Source: Caldifarciminota bacterium | GTDB taxonomy: Bacteria > Hydrothermota > Hydrothermia > UBA1063 > CAJXJZ01 | DNA: 6,626 nucleotides | Direction: 5' to 3' | NCBI GenBank assembly: GCA_027033555.1 | Contig: JALVLE010000428.1 | Span: forward strand, 1 to 6,626 | Shown here: piece by piece, positions 1 to 6,544 of the stretch | How positions within the stretch are numbered: the first letter of the stretch is position 1 | Layout: each line of letters starts with the position of its first letter | Notes under the pieces: generated by a model | Told to the model about the DNA's origin: nothing | Databases searched by the model: none | The model's input: the letters and a program-made list of their open reading frames with translations, nothing else | Position numbers and translations under genes: made by a program

Positions 1-91
1 TCTTTATATTAAGAGAACCGATTATTTTATCAATGATATTTTTATCCTTGAGAAAAACCTGACTGAGTTTTACGTTTTTTCTCCTGCTCAT
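1..91 (-). CDS. rsmA: Ribosomal RNA small subunit methyltransferase A (KsgA/RsmA), N-terminal fragment
   Basis: Only the first 30 codons are present; the gene runs off the left edge. The peptide starts MSRRKNVKLSQ and continues with VFLKDKNIIDKI. This matches the N-terminal signature of the RsmA/KsgA family (basic stretch, then K-x-x-G/S-Q-x-F-L-x-D-x-x-I-x-x-K-I), where the Gln and Phe-Leu lie at the S-adenosylmethionine pocket. Family members dimethylate two adjacent adenines in helix 45 of 16S rRNA late in 30S assembly. The ATG overlaps the stop of the M23 peptidase gene in an ATGA arrangement, which suggests translational coupling. A weak AAGG lies 10 nt upstream (105-102). The match is short, so the assignment depends on this one conserved block; the SAM-binding G-x-G motif would lie outside the window. 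Confidence 0.8.
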   Translation of the reverse strand, partial: MSRRKNVKLSQVFLKDKNIIDKIIGSLNIK

Positions 92-1602
92 CTGAGATAA
101 ACCTTATTTTTCCAGACTCTACGGTTGCCGGCTCTGTCCATTGCTAAAAATGAAACTTTATAAGCCCTGTGTTTTTTAAGATGGTGTCTCAGGACGGCAA
201 TTTTTCTTTCGTAGTCGTAATACACGGGATACCATCTGCCGCCTACGGTTAGCCTGAAAGAATCTGCATCCACACCGGAGAGTAAATCATCTACGTAAAA
301 GGCTATACTGTCAGAACCTCCCACATATTTTATGTAGGGAGGCACTGAATCGTGCATTGCTAAAAATACACCTAATTTGAGAGTTTTCCTGGTAAACTTT
401 TTTCTGCCCGTATGTTCAATTCTATAAATTTCTCTACCTGTATCATGAGTTCTTACATAGATATAACCTGTGAGCTGAGGGAGTTCTGGATAAACAAAAA
501 GTGTATCGCCTTTTTCTCTGTAAAAGAGTCCCCTAAGATAGGGTAAATAGGTGGTATTGACTTCAAGGGTAATCCTGCCATTGTTTATCGTTATGAGGGT
601 GTCGCCATCATACTTTATAAACTTATAGCCCAACTTTCTGGCCTTAGAACTCAACCGAATACCGTAATCAGAAAAACTGTATTTTACTCCGTCATAGGTT
701 GTGTCAAAAACAGGTCTTAGTTTTATGCCTTTTTTGAATCGGACCAAATAACACACAGTGTCACCGTAAAAGGAAATAAGTTTTACGGAAAGAGAATCAA
801 CACCTGTGTACTCACGGACACAATGTTTGACTGTGGAGGGGACCTCTTCGGTATAATTTGTCCTTATATACCCACTGAATCCATTACGCCTGGGTTTATA
901 CACAAATCCTGCCTCCCTTTGATTGAGGTAATTGAGAGTGTCAAGGGAAAAAACAAAATAGGTTGAATCTCCATCCTTTATTATAATCTTCCTGGTATGC
1001 TTTACGGCAAGAAACATCTTAAACCGTTTGAAATAAGGGAAAAGGAAAGTGTGTTTTTTGTGATAATCAATCCTGTAATTTCCTCCGGGTGTCTCAATTA
1101 ATACTGTCTGGAGCCTCGGAAGAAGATAAATGGTATCTGTAAGGGGAAATACTGGCAAAAGCCATCCTGCCCTTCTTTCAAAATGTAAATGGGGATACCC
1201 AACTCCGCTCTCCCCAGAATAACCTATGATTTGCCCTTTTTTCACGCTAAAATGCCCATCTTCAAAATATACGTCCTGCCTGTATTTATGGGTATATACC
1301 TGAAGCTTAAATACTGTATCCTCAAGAAGTTTTATAAACCTATCAAGATGGGCATATACATACAAGTTGCTGTCTGGAGCCATTATATATACAGCGTTCC
1401 CGTATCCGTAATATGATCTTTTTATTCTTACCACCTGGCCATCTGTCACGCTGTAAATGGGATACCCACATTTACCATGTGTTGAAAAATCAATACCCAT
1501 ATGGTAGCGTAATGGTCTTGCTTCTCCAAAATCACTTGTTATAATGATTTTCCCTGGCTGGATAGGTAAGATGCTCATTAAAAGGATAAAAAAGTGGGAC
1601 AT
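88..1602 (-). CDS. M23 family metallopeptidase with C-terminal beta-rich/Ig-like domains
   Basis: Predicted zinc endopeptidase of the LytM/lysostaphin family, 504 aa, likely acting on peptidoglycan cross-links outside the cytoplasm. The catalytic domain covers about residues 17-155 and all expected residues are visible: H34 and D38 in HMGID, H85 in YAHLD, H138 and H140 in PHLHFE. About 25 extra residues lie between YAHL and KKGQIIG; as I recall, this is typical of a Bacteroidetes-like M23 subgroup. Residues 160-415 are rich in short beta strands and aromatic residues, with no family I can name. Residues 420-504 look like an Ig-type sandwich ending in the common D-R-A-G-N motif. The N-terminus has a short hydrophobic run (FFILLMSILPI) without a positively charged n-region, so it is a weak signal peptide. 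The start lies 7 nt after the rho stop without a clear Shine-Dalgarno, and a stop 10 codons upstream leaves no other standard start. No anchor is seen at the C-terminus. Confidence 0.9.
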   Translation of the reverse strand: MSHFFILLMSILPIQPGKIIITSDFGEARPLRYHMGIDFSTHGKCGYPIYSVTDGQVVRIKRSYYGYGNAVYIMAPDSNLYVYAHLDRFIKLLEDTVFKLQVYTHKYRQDVYFEDGHFSVKKGQIIGYSGESGVGYPHLHFERRAGWLLPVFPLTDTIYLLPRLQTVLIETPGGNYRIDYHKKHTFLFPYFKRFKMFLAVKHTRKIIIKDGDSTYFVFSLDTLNYLNQREAGFVYKPRRNGFSGYIRTNYTEEVPSTVKHCVREYTGVDSLSVKLISFYGDTVCYLVRFKKGIKLRPVFDTTYDGVKYSFSDYGIRLSSKARKLGYKFIKYDGDTLITINNGRITLEVNTTYLPYLRGLFYREKGDTLFVYPELPQLTGYIYVRTHDTGREIYRIEHTGRKKFTRKTLKLGVFLAMHDSVPPYIKYVGGSDSIAFYVDDLLSGVDADSFRLTVGGRWYPVYYDYERKIAVLRHHLKKHRAYKVSFLAMDRAGNRRVWKNKVYLR

Positions 1603-1609
1603 AGGGTTA

Positions 1610-2908
1610 TCAGTCAGAAGAACTGTCCCTTAATTTTTTGGTAAGCATTTCAAGGAACTCCCTGTTATTCACAGAGAGTTTCATGTTTTGAAGTATGAAT
1701 TCCATTGCTGTTATGGGGTCCATTTCAGAAAGCGTCTTCCGAAGAATCCATACCTTGTTAAGAACATCTGGGGGGAGCAATAATTCTTCTCTTCTTGTAC
1801 CAGATTTGTTAAGATCAATTGCAGGGAATATTCTTCTATCTGCAAGCCGCCTATCCAGTACTATTTCACAGTTACCTGTACCTTTAAATTCTTCAAATAT
1901 AACTTCGTCCATCTTGGAACCTGTTTCTATAAGGGCAGTGGCAATTATTGTAAGAGACCCCCCTTCAACAAGGTTTCTGGCAGAACCGAAGAACTTTTTC
2001 GGTTTTACAAGCGCAGTGGAATCTATTCCACCTGTTAGCGTTCTCCCACTATGGGGTGTAATTGTATTATAAGCCCTTGCAAGTCTTGTAATTGAATCAA
2101 GCAGAATTACCACATCCCTGCCAAGTTCGGCAAGGCGCTTTGCACGTTCAAGTACTACCTCTGCAACCTCAGTATGCCTCTCCGCATACATGTCAAAAGT
2201 GGAACTAATCACGTCTGCGTCAATCTGTCTTTTGAAATCCGTAACCTCTTCTGGTCTTTCATCAATGAGAAGGACGATAAGCTCAACATCTGGATGATTT
2301 CGCCTTATGGCATTGGCAATATTTTGTAAAAGTACAGTTTTGCCTGCCCTCGGCGGGGATACAATGAGAGCTCTTTGCCCTTTTCCTATAGGGGCAAAAA
2401 GGTCCACTATACGGAGTGAGTAATCATCCCCCCTGACCATATCAAAATCAAACTTTTCGTTGGGATAATCGGGGGTAAGTTTTTCAAACACAGGCCTGTT
2501 ATTTTTTATCTCCTGCCAGGGTCTTCCGTTAACAAGTTCAGCCTTCACAAGCGCTGCATACTTTTCCCCCTCCTTTGGAGGCCGAGCAAACCCCTGCACA
2601 AGATCTCCCATCCTAAGGCCAAGCTTCTTTATCTGGGATTGAGAAACGTAAACGTCTTCCGGACTCGTCATATAGTTATATTCTTTTTTCCGCAAAAATC
2701 CATATCCATCATTCTTTATATCCAGCACTCCTTCTACATACTTGTACCCCTCTTTCTGCGCAAACGCCTCTACTATCTTTATAGCCAGTTCCCTTTTTCT
2801 TAAATTGGATGCATTGGGAATTTCAAGCTGTTTTGCAAGCTCATATAATTCCACAACTTTTTTGTTTAGAATCTCCTGAATATTTATTTCAATACTATTT
2901 GCGTTCAT
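1610..2908 (-). CDS. rho: Transcription termination factor Rho
   Basis: Hexameric RNA-dependent ATPase/helicase that ends transcription at Rho-dependent sites in the cytoplasm. With the chosen start it has 432 aa, close to the E. coli length of 419. Residues 15-50 are the helical Rho_N domain. Residues 58-127 are the cold-shock-type primary RNA-binding domain, with the YGFLR aromatic strand. The ATPase core follows: Walker A PPRAGKT (185-191), catalytic LIDERPEE (214-221), Walker B VVILLD (266-271) with SITRLARAYN, Q-loop region LTGGIDSTALVKPKKFFG, and R-loop region EEFKGTGN to FPAIDLNKSGTR. The usual STFDEP motif reads STFDMYAERH; the Asp is kept. GTG at 2911 is in frame, but ATG at 2908 sits 6 nt after GGGGGAG and is preferred. 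The gene begins 13 nt after the HD gene and has no leader of its own. Confidence 0.98.
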   Translation of the reverse strand: MNANSIEINIQEILNKKVVELYELAKQLEIPNASNLRKRELAIKIVEAFAQKEGYKYVEGVLDIKNDGYGFLRKKEYNYMTSPEDVYVSQSQIKKLGLRMGDLVQGFARPPKEGEKYAALVKAELVNGRPWQEIKNNRPVFEKLTPDYPNEKFDFDMVRGDDYSLRIVDLFAPIGKGQRALIVSPPRAGKTVLLQNIANAIRRNHPDVELIVLLIDERPEEVTDFKRQIDADVISSTFDMYAERHTEVAEVVLERAKRLAELGRDVVILLDSITRLARAYNTITPHSGRTLTGGIDSTALVKPKKFFGSARNLVEGGSLTIIATALIETGSKMDEVIFEEFKGTGNCEIVLDRRLADRRIFPAIDLNKSGTRREELLLPPDVLNKVWILRKTLSEMDPITAMEFILQNMKLSVNNREFLEMLTKKLRDSSSD

Positions 2909-2914
2909 CACCTT

Positions 2915-2921
2915 CTCCCCC
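2915..2921 (-). promoter_or_regulatory. Shine-Dalgarno deciding the rho start
   Basis: The run GGGGGAG begins at the base after the HD-domain gene stop. It lies 6 nt before the ATG at 2908 but only 3 nt before the in-frame GTG at 2911. The spacing favours the ATG and drops one residue from the longest reading frame. Confidence 0.65.
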
Positions 2922-3596
2922 TTACATCATTTTTGTATCGTTTATATAAAGTTCAAATCTTGCATCCAGAAAACTTGCAGATTTGGAAGCGATTAACATT
3001 CTCTGGAGAAATATTCTGAAATAATCCACAACAGGCGCAATCTGGGTATCCACCTCCAGCTTATATCTTACAATCCTGAGATTGGGGTCCACCTCAATAA
3101 AGGACCTGGTTGCAGAGTAATTTACTCTGTCATGAATATCTTTCTGAAGATTATCAAGATTCTTTGTACCCTTTCTTACCCTTGATCTGTGCACATCTGC
3201 CTTATCTGCAAGTATAAGAGCAGCAGATAAAATTGATACGGGATATCCGTCCTCCTCGTGATGATTCCCTATAGCCATCATTACATCTGCCACCTCATCA
3301 AGCTCAAAACCTTCCTCCTCCAGTATTTTACCTGCGAGTATAGCTCCCACCTGTGCATGATGGTCCCTATTTATTAAATTGCCTATGTCATGCAAAAAAC
3401 CCGCTATCTCACCAAGTTCCACAGTCCGTCTGTCATACCCCAATTCTCTTAAGACATAGGCAGTATTTTTTGACACCCAGGTGGCATGTCTTATTCCATG
3501 CTCTGTATAACCAAGACTCGCAAGCTGTTCATCCGCTTTTCTTATAAATAGTTCTATTTTTGGGTTTTTTCTCAGGTCTTTTAGTGTTTTCTGCAT
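2922..3596 (-). CDS. HD-domain metal-dependent phosphohydrolase
   Basis: Protein of 224 aa from the HD superfamily, whose members use one or two metal ions to cleave phosphate esters; the substrate cannot be read from the sequence. Likely metal ligands are visible in order: H33 and H37 in TEHGIRHA, H69-D70 in FLHDIGN, H79-H80 in RDHHAQ, H112-H113 in GNHHEEDG, and D131/D134 in LADKADVHRSRVR. The extra HH pairs suggest a two-metal site. Residues 162-222 form a separate mixed alpha/beta tail ending in FELYIND; from memory, similar tails occur on HD proteins of Firmicutes and Thermotogae. No GGDEF, response-regulator or membrane segment is present, so it is soluble. It has a near-perfect ribosome-binding site, follows the GGGPS gene by 9 nt and precedes rho by 13 nt. 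A role in prenyl-phosphate or nucleotide turnover is possible but only inferred from position. Confidence 0.88.
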   Translation of the reverse strand: MQKTLKDLRKNPKIELFIRKADEQLASLGYTEHGIRHATWVSKNTAYVLRELGYDRRTVELGEIAGFLHDIGNLINRDHHAQVGAILAGKILEEEGFELDEVADVMMAIGNHHEEDGYPVSILSAALILADKADVHRSRVRKGTKNLDNLQKDIHDRVNYSATRSFIEVDPNLRIVRYKLEVDTQIAPVVDYFRIFLQRMLIASKSASFLDARFELYINDTKMM

Positions 3597-3601
3597 ACCT
3601 A

Positions 3602-3607
3602 CCTCCT
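3602..3607 (-). promoter_or_regulatory. Strong Shine-Dalgarno of the HD-domain gene
   Basis: A perfect AGGAGG sits 5 nt before the ATG at 3596 and overlaps the TAG stop of the preceding GGGPS gene. It is the strongest ribosome-binding site in the window and suggests that the HD protein is translated efficiently from the shared transcript. Confidence 0.8.
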
Positions 3608-4316
3608 ATACAAATAGTTTATTTTTTTCTACTGCGGTACCTACAACTATGTGCTTCGCACCACTTTTTATGGCCTTTTCTATATCCCGGAGAGATACGA
3701 AACCTCCCCCAGCTATTACTGGAATGCTAAGAAACTCTGTAGTCCTTTTAATGGCATCAAACGGCACATGATAAATGGCACCAGAGCCGGCCTCAAGATA
3801 AATAAGTTTAAACCCAAATAATTCTGCGGCTTTTGCATGATAGGCCACAAGTTCTGCTTTGTCCCGTGGAATAGGCTTTGTATTGCTCATAAATTCCACA
3901 GAGGTTATTTTTCCTCCGTCAATGAGGATATATCCTGTGGAAATTGCTTCTATGCCAGTTTCCACTATAAAAGGTACCATTCTAAGTTGCTCCCCTATTA
4001 GTAAATGGGGATTTCTACCAGAAATAAGAGACATGTAAAGCACAGCATCCGCATACCGTGAAAGCTGGGAATGGGAAGAGGGAAACATAATAACAGGCCT
4101 GTCAGTATTTTCTTTTATCCTTTTTACATATTCGTCAAGATTGAAGGCTATCTGAAAACTGGAACCTATAAAATATGCCTTTACCATATTGTTGTTATTT
4201 AATTTGTCTATTTTTCTGAGTGTCTCTTCTATACTGGATCTATCAGGGTCAAAAAGGATTATAACCCCACTTTCTTCTTTTTTAAATAATCTGTCGTAAA
4301 GTTTCTCCTGCCGCAT
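3606..4316 (-). CDS. Geranylgeranylglyceryl phosphate synthase (GGGPS/PcrB family, group II-like)
   Basis: TIM-barrel prenyltransferase of 236 aa. The family joins sn-glycerol-1-phosphate to a polyprenyl diphosphate, forming the first ether bond of archaeal-type lipids. Visible family blocks are FDPDR (residues 22-26, Mg/diphosphate region, usually L-x-DPD-K/R), PVIMFPSS (74-81), SLISGRNPHLLIGEQ (96-110), TGYILIDGG (127-135), SNTKPIP (144-150), the phosphate-binding YLEAGSGA (173-180), AGGGF (202-206) and VVGTAVEKN (224-232). SLISGRNP and the overall length point to group II, known from archaea and from FCB bacteria. Bacillus PcrB is the main alternative and uses longer prenyl donors, so chain length is uncertain. 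An in-frame GTG at 4331 would add five residues, but ATG at 4316 has the better ribosome-binding site. The gene overlaps the reductase gene by 35 nt. Confidence 0.93.
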   Translation of the reverse strand: MRQEKLYDRLFKKEESGVIILFDPDRSSIEETLRKIDKLNNNNMVKAYFIGSSFQIAFNLDEYVKRIKENTDRPVIMFPSSHSQLSRYADAVLYMSLISGRNPHLLIGEQLRMVPFIVETGIEAISTGYILIDGGKITSVEFMSNTKPIPRDKAELVAYHAKAAELFGFKLIYLEAGSGAIYHVPFDAIKRTTEFLSIPVIAGGGFVSLRDIEKAIKSGAKHIVVGTAVEKNKLFV

Positions 4317-5502
4317 AGATTCCCTTTGCACCGAACCTAAAAAGAAACAGAGGATCTTTTTTCAGGACTTTTATCAGCATGGAGACAGGGTTAAGAGGGG
4401 GGTGTATTTCCATGGTGCCCAATGCTTCTTTTACACTTTCCACAAAGCTTCTGAGTTCCTCTGACGAGAGGGAAGTGTAAAACTCCCTGGCAAAAAGTGT
4501 TATAATATAATCATGCATAATCCATTCTTTGAGCTTCTTCTCATAAACCTTTAGCAAGTTTTCCCCAAAATTCCTCTTTTTGATGGCAAATGCCGCCACC
4601 TCTGCCCCCACAAGACCGGAAATGTATGCATTGGCAATTCCGCCCCCTGTAAGTGGATCTGCAAGCCGAGCTGCATCCCCAAGTATTAATACATTATCCG
4701 CATATAATTTTCTTTTGTGAAAAACAGTGGGAACAACTCCATGAGTTACACCTAATATTTTAACGCCTTTACAATGTTTTTCCAAAAAGTTGTTGAGGTA
4801 TGTATGGAGCCCATCTCTTTTACCAGGTATTCCTACACCAATGTTGGCAAAACCTCCCCCTTTGGGGAAAATCCAGGCGTAGCCATGCGGGGCAACGCTC
4901 TCTCCAATGCCAAAATAAAGGTAATCGTCCCTTATACCGTCACAATATCCGTAAATCTGATAAGTGTAAAAATCTGTATTTTTGTCATAGTCTTTAAAAA
5001 TACCAAGTGACTTTGCTATAACAGCAGCAGGCCCGGAAGCATCTATTATAAGGGAAGTATTGAAAACCCTCTCCTGGTTTCCATTTTTTAAAGTTACCTC
5101 CACCTTCTTTCCCTTCCTGTTGGCGTTTATAAACTTTGTATTGACAAGAATATCAGCCCCCTCCTTTACTGCCCTCTCAACAAGATACCTGTCAAAAATC
5201 TTTCTTTCAAGTATAGCACCACCGGGCTTTTTTAATTTTACTTCAACATATGGTTTTCCTTCGTAGGTAAGCACTCCTCCATGAATATAAGCTGCAACAT
5301 AATTTCTTTTGTGAGCAAGCTCTTTCTCCACAAGATTCAAGAACTCCATTGAAACGCCCTCTGCACATAAAATAGTGTGTGCCACTTCTCTTTGCTTTTC
5401 AACAAGAAGAACAGAAAGTCCTTTCCGGACAGCATAATACGCAAAAGAACTCCCTGCCGGGCCTGCTCCTATCACAATTGCATCGTAAGTTGTTTTATCC
5501 AT
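4282..5502 (-). CDS. Geranylgeranyl reductase family FAD-dependent oxidoreductase (digeranylgeranylglycerophospholipid reductase-like)
   Basis: Flavoprotein of 406 aa. The family saturates the double bonds of geranylgeranyl chains; archaeal members act on ether-linked membrane lipids, others on geranylgeranyl diphosphate, chlorophyll or quinone side chains. The N-terminus is the FAD-binding Rossmann fold, VIGAGPAG (10-17) followed by VLLVEK (31-36). C46 in ILCAEGV matches the conserved cysteine of the family. DASGP (154-158) and ILGDAARLADPLTGGGI (273-289) are the later FAD motifs. GYAWIFP (207-213) followed by GVG at 222-224 fits the YxWxFPx(7-8)GxG substrate motif of archaeal reductases. 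Residues 310-406 form a helical C-terminal region. The ATG starts directly at the Rossmann strand but has no clear Shine-Dalgarno. A sigma70-like promoter lies just upstream. Adjacency to GGGPS supports an ether-lipid substrate; quinone-chain reduction is the main alternative. Confidence 0.92.
   Translation of the reverse strand: MDKTTYDAIVIGAGPAGSSFAYYAVRKGLSVLLVEKQREVAHTILCAEGVSMEFLNLVEKELAHKRNYVAAYIHGGVLTYEGKPYVEVKLKKPGGAILERKIFDRYLVERAVKEGADILVNTKFINANRKGKKVEVTLKNGNQERVFNTSLIIDASGPAAVIAKSLGIFKDYDKNTDFYTYQIYGYCDGIRDDYLYFGIGESVAPHGYAWIFPKGGGFANIGVGIPGKRDGLHTYLNNFLEKHCKGVKILGVTHGVVPTVFHKRKLYADNVLILGDAARLADPLTGGGIANAYISGLVGAEVAAFAIKKRNFGENLLKVYEKKLKEWIMHDYIITLFAREFYTSLSSEELRSFVESVKEALGTMEIHPPLNPVSMLIKVLKKDPLFLFRFGAKGIYAAGETLRQII
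4321..4327 (-). promoter_or_regulatory. Shine-Dalgarno deciding the GGGPS start
   Basis: AAAGGGA, with its AGGG core 5 nt before the ATG at 4316, lies inside the reductase coding sequence. The more upstream in-frame GTG at 4331 has no purine-rich block at a suitable distance, so the ATG is the likelier start. Confidence 0.65.
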
Positions 5503-5532
5503 AGACTGGAATCAAGCCATACTCAGGCAGGG

Positions 5533-5552
5533 TATATGATAATCCTCATATA
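5533..5552 (-). promoter_or_regulatory. Inverted repeat over the -10 box, candidate operator
   Basis: TATATGA, a 6-nt gap, then TCATATA form a perfect dyad with 7-bp arms. It covers the end of the spacer and the whole -10 box of the promoter before the reductase gene, so a repressor bound there would block RNA polymerase. AT-rich 7-bp arms can occur by chance and no regulator gene is in view. Confidence 0.4.
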
Positions 5553-5564
5553 GTGCAAAGTCAA
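5536..5564 (-). promoter_or_regulatory. Sigma70-type promoter for the reductase-GGGPS operon
   Basis: TTGACT (5564-5559) and TATCAT (5541-5536) are separated by exactly 17 nt, each matching the consensus at five of six bases. Transcription would start near 5529, leaving a leader of about 27 nt before the ATG at 5502. The -35 box includes the TGA stop of rluD, so the promoter uses the only real intergenic gap in the window. The genes downstream to rsmA have gaps of at most 13 nt and may all depend on it or on read-through from rluD. Confidence 0.65.
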
Positions 5565-6544
5565 CCAGTGTGCAACTCAAGATACTCTTCAAGCTTTTTC
5601 ATATCTTCTGGCAGGTCTATCTCAAATGTAATCTTTCTTCCCATACCAGGATGGAAAAACGTGAGTTTCGCTGCATGCAAAGCCTGTCTGTCCATTATGT
5701 TTAAAATATCGGATACGTACTTTTTCATTGAAGGGGGCACTACCTGAAGAATTCTCCTTGGCTCTCTACCCGAATAGGTCTCATCTCCTATAACAGGATA
5801 TCCCATGTACTCCATATGTACCCTTATCTGATGAGTACGTCCTGTATGGAGCTCTAATTCCAGCTTTGTTGCCAGTTTTCCATACCTTTTTAGCACCTTA
5901 AAATGAGTTATGGCACTTCGGGAATGGAATGGAGTAACGGCCATGCGGGTTCTATCTACTGGATGCCTTCCAACAGGGGCATCCACAGTGCCAGAATCAA
6001 GAGGTACACTCCCCCACACAAAGGCTATGTACGTCCTTTTTGCTGTCTTCTCTTCCATCTGCCTTCCGAGACTGTAAAGGGCTCTCTCTGATTTTGCGAC
6101 GACTAAAAGGCCGGTTGTATCCTTATCCAGTCTGTGAACGATGCCGGGACGCTGCTTTTGCTCATTTGTGGGAAGTTTTTTGTATTTTGCAAGTAAAAAG
6201 TTCACAAGAGTACCTGTTGCATTCCCCTTTGCAGGATGTACAACAAGTCCTTTGGGCTTGTTGATCACAAGAACATCTTCATCCTCATATACCACATCAA
6301 CCGGCAGATCCTCAGCAATCAATTTTATCGGCTCATATACTTCAAATTCAGCATATATATGGTCTCCCTCCTTTACCCTGTAGCCTGGCTTGGATTTTTT
6401 GTTATTAACAAGAACTTTGCCCTCTTTTATAAGCTTTTCCGTACGGGAACGAGAAAGACCTATCCCACCTTTTAACAAATACATATCAAGACGGGTATTC
6501 TCCATCTTTTTGGAGACCACCCGTTCAAATATTTTCTTCACCAT
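5561..6544 (-). CDS. rluD: RluA/RluD-family 23S rRNA pseudouridine synthase
   Basis: Converts selected uridines in rRNA to pseudouridine; RluD itself modifies 1911, 1915 and 1917 in helix 69 of 23S rRNA. The protein has 327 aa, normal for the family. Residues 16-66 are an S4 RNA-binding domain (RLDMYL, LSRSRTEKLIKEGKVLVNN). The catalytic domain starts near residue 85; the active-site block GIVHRLDKDTTGLLV carries the nucleophile D140. Motif III appears as LHTGRTHQIRVHMEYMGYPVIGD (232-254), and a C-terminal HAAKLTFFHP closes the fold. RluD is preferred over RluA or RluC because of the S4 domain, length and motif spelling, but exact site specificity is uncertain. The ATG at 6544 overlaps the preceding reading frame by 20 nt. 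AGAGG abuts the ATG with no spacing, so the adjacent GTG (6541) is a possible alternative; a TGA lies just upstream in frame. Confidence 0.95.
   Translation of the reverse strand: MVKKIFERVVSKKMENTRLDMYLLKGGIGLSRSRTEKLIKEGKVLVNNKKSKPGYRVKEGDHIYAEFEVYEPIKLIAEDLPVDVVYEDEDVLVINKPKGLVVHPAKGNATGTLVNFLLAKYKKLPTNEQKQRPGIVHRLDKDTTGLLVVAKSERALYSLGRQMEEKTAKRTYIAFVWGSVPLDSGTVDAPVGRHPVDRTRMAVTPFHSRSAITHFKVLKRYGKLATKLELELHTGRTHQIRVHMEYMGYPVIGDETYSGREPRRILQVVPPSMKKYVSDILNIMDRQALHAAKLTFFHPGMGRKITFEIDLPEDMKKLEEYLELHTG

Noticed and set aside
685..711. TTGACA on the minus strand inside the M23 gene with a TAAAAT downstream
   Set aside because: The spacing is only 15 nt and it lies in the middle of a coding sequence with no gene start nearby; similar isolated TTGACA hexamers occur inside the M23, rho and reductase genes.
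1695..2072. Plus-strand open frame of 125 codons opposite rho
   Set aside because: It lies wholly antisense to strongly conserved Rho ATPase motifs, has a composition expected of a mirrored coding frame and shows no recognisable domain.
2909..2911. GTG as the start of rho
   Set aside because: It is only 3 nt from the Shine-Dalgarno, while the next codon, ATG, is at 6 nt; the ATG is more likely.
4317..4331. GTG start adding five residues to GGGPS
   Set aside because: The only good ribosome-binding site falls between this GTG and the ATG at 4316, so it can serve only the ATG.
5503..5560. Intrinsic terminator or riboswitch between rluD and the reductase
   Set aside because: No GC-rich hairpin with a T-run is present, and the gap is too short for a known riboswitch class; the only inverted repeat is AT-rich and fits an operator better.
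4774..6475. Several plus-strand open frames of 60-80 codons opposite the reductase and rluD
   Set aside because: All are antisense to confident genes, overlap one another, and lack ribosome-binding sites or family motifs.
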